Shown here: positions 5,291 through 5,687 of the stretch, one piece after another
Position numbering within the stretch: position 1 is the stretch's first letter
Layout of the letters: the number at the start of each line of letters is the position of its first letter
DNA from: Oribacterium sp.
GTDB lineage: Bacteria > Bacillota_A > Clostridia > Lachnospirales > Lachnospiraceae
Direction: 5' to 3'
Assembly (NCBI GenBank): GCA_017940955.1
Contig: JAGAXP010000212.1
Span: 1-5,687, forward strand
DNA length: 5,687 nucleotides
Made by a program: the position numbers and the translations under genes
The notes under the pieces: model-generated
The model's database searches: none
Seen by the model: the letters and a program-made list of their open reading frames with translations, nothing else
What the model was told of the DNA's origin: nothing

Positions 5291-5687
5291 TTATCTTATC
5301 ATGCAAGGACGCTTGTTATCGAACTTCCATCCCGGAATCAGATACTGCATTCCGATAGCATCATCACGTGCGCCGAGACAGTTATCGATGTAAAGCTTGT
5401 TTGCCTTCATGATCTGCTCACGGTCAACCTCGATGCCGAGACCTACAGTCTTGTCGATATCATTAATGCATCCGCCTACGATCTGCATAGGGTTCTTTGT
5501 AAGGCGCTCTCTGCCTTCCTGCCAGATCCAGTGAGTATCGATTCCGTTAAGCTTGCCCGGTACTGCAGCTGCGCACTGTGCTACCATTGCAAGTGAGATA
5601 TCGAAATGGTTGTTTGAGTGGCAGCCCCACATAAGACCGAAGTCATTGCAAAGCTGACCTACACGTACGGAACCTTCCATTGTCCAG
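5291..5687 (-). CDS. gudD: D-glucarate dehydratase, C-terminal part (cut by the window edge)
   Basis: Partial gene. The last 131 codons are visible, and the frame is open to the window edge, with W-T before the first visible Met, as in remembered E. coli GudD (FWTMQGSV). That Met is therefore internal, not a start. The enzyme dehydrates D-glucarate to 5-keto-4-deoxyglucarate. The visible part is the end of the enolase-superfamily barrel and the C-terminal cap. [14 protein letters not shown] carries the catalytic His: the first His, encoded at 5618-5620, aligns with His339 of the E. coli enzyme, counting back from the shared C-terminus. [24 protein letters not shown] and the terminal [10 protein letters not shown] also match GudD, while GudX ends differently. 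The partner Asp and metal ligands are outside the window. It lies upstream of the transporter operon in the same orientation, 473 bases away and behind a hairpin. Confidence 0.95.
   Translation of the reverse strand, partial: WTMEGSVRVGQLCNDFGLMWGCHSNNHFDISLAMVAQCAAAVPGKLNGIDTHWIWQEGRERLTKNPMQIVGGCINDIDKTVGLGIEVDREQIMKANKLYIDNCLGARDDAIGMQYLIPGWKFDNKRPCMIR

Noticed and set aside
5678..5680. Start codon of the right-hand gudD at the first visible ATG.
   Set aside because: The frame stays open to the edge with Trp-Thr before it, matching the interior of GudD, and only the last third of the protein would remain.
1..5687. One gudD gene interrupted by insertion of the transporter operon.
   Set aside because: On the minus strand the upstream fragment is the C-terminus and the downstream fragment is the N-terminus, the reverse of a split gene. 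The downstream one also has its own Shine-Dalgarno site and start.

Overview
The window reads like a clostridial Firmicute, most likely a member of the Lachnospiraceae. The evidence is strong AAGGAG(G) Shine-Dalgarno sequences, AT-rich spacers, and a substrate-binding lipoprotein with the Ala/Thr/Glu-rich linker after its lipid-modified Cys that is common in that family. This placement is inference. Every convincing gene lies on the minus strand, so transcription runs from high to low coordinates.

Layout in transcription order. (1) 5687-5291: the C-terminal third of a D-glucarate dehydratase (GudD type), cut by the window edge. (2) 5290-4818: a 473-base spacer with a terminator-like hairpin, a 48-base REP-like palindrome, and an AT-rich regulatory region holding several dyads, including a 34-base operator-like dyad, plus a candidate promoter. 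A doubtful 54-codon ORF runs into the next gene. (3) 4817-1558: a complete tripartite tricarboxylate transporter (TTT) operon in the order tctB, tctA, tctC. The binding-protein gene comes last, after a 172-base gap with three hairpins, and a strong intrinsic terminator follows. (4) 1345-425: a separate gene for a two-helix membrane protein of unknown function, starting at TTG, with a long hairpin upstream. (5) 291-1: the first 97 codons of a second glucarate dehydratase, with its own leader.

How the genes fit together. TctC should capture a carboxylated substrate outside the cell and hand it to the TctA/TctB membrane complex. With glucarate dehydratase genes of the same orientation on both sides, the likely cargo is a hexarate (D-glucarate or galactarate). 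The dehydratase would then convert it to 5-keto-4-deoxyglucarate. The transporter assignment is well supported by sequence; the substrate is inferred from neighbours. Enzymes for later steps, and a regulator, are not in the window.
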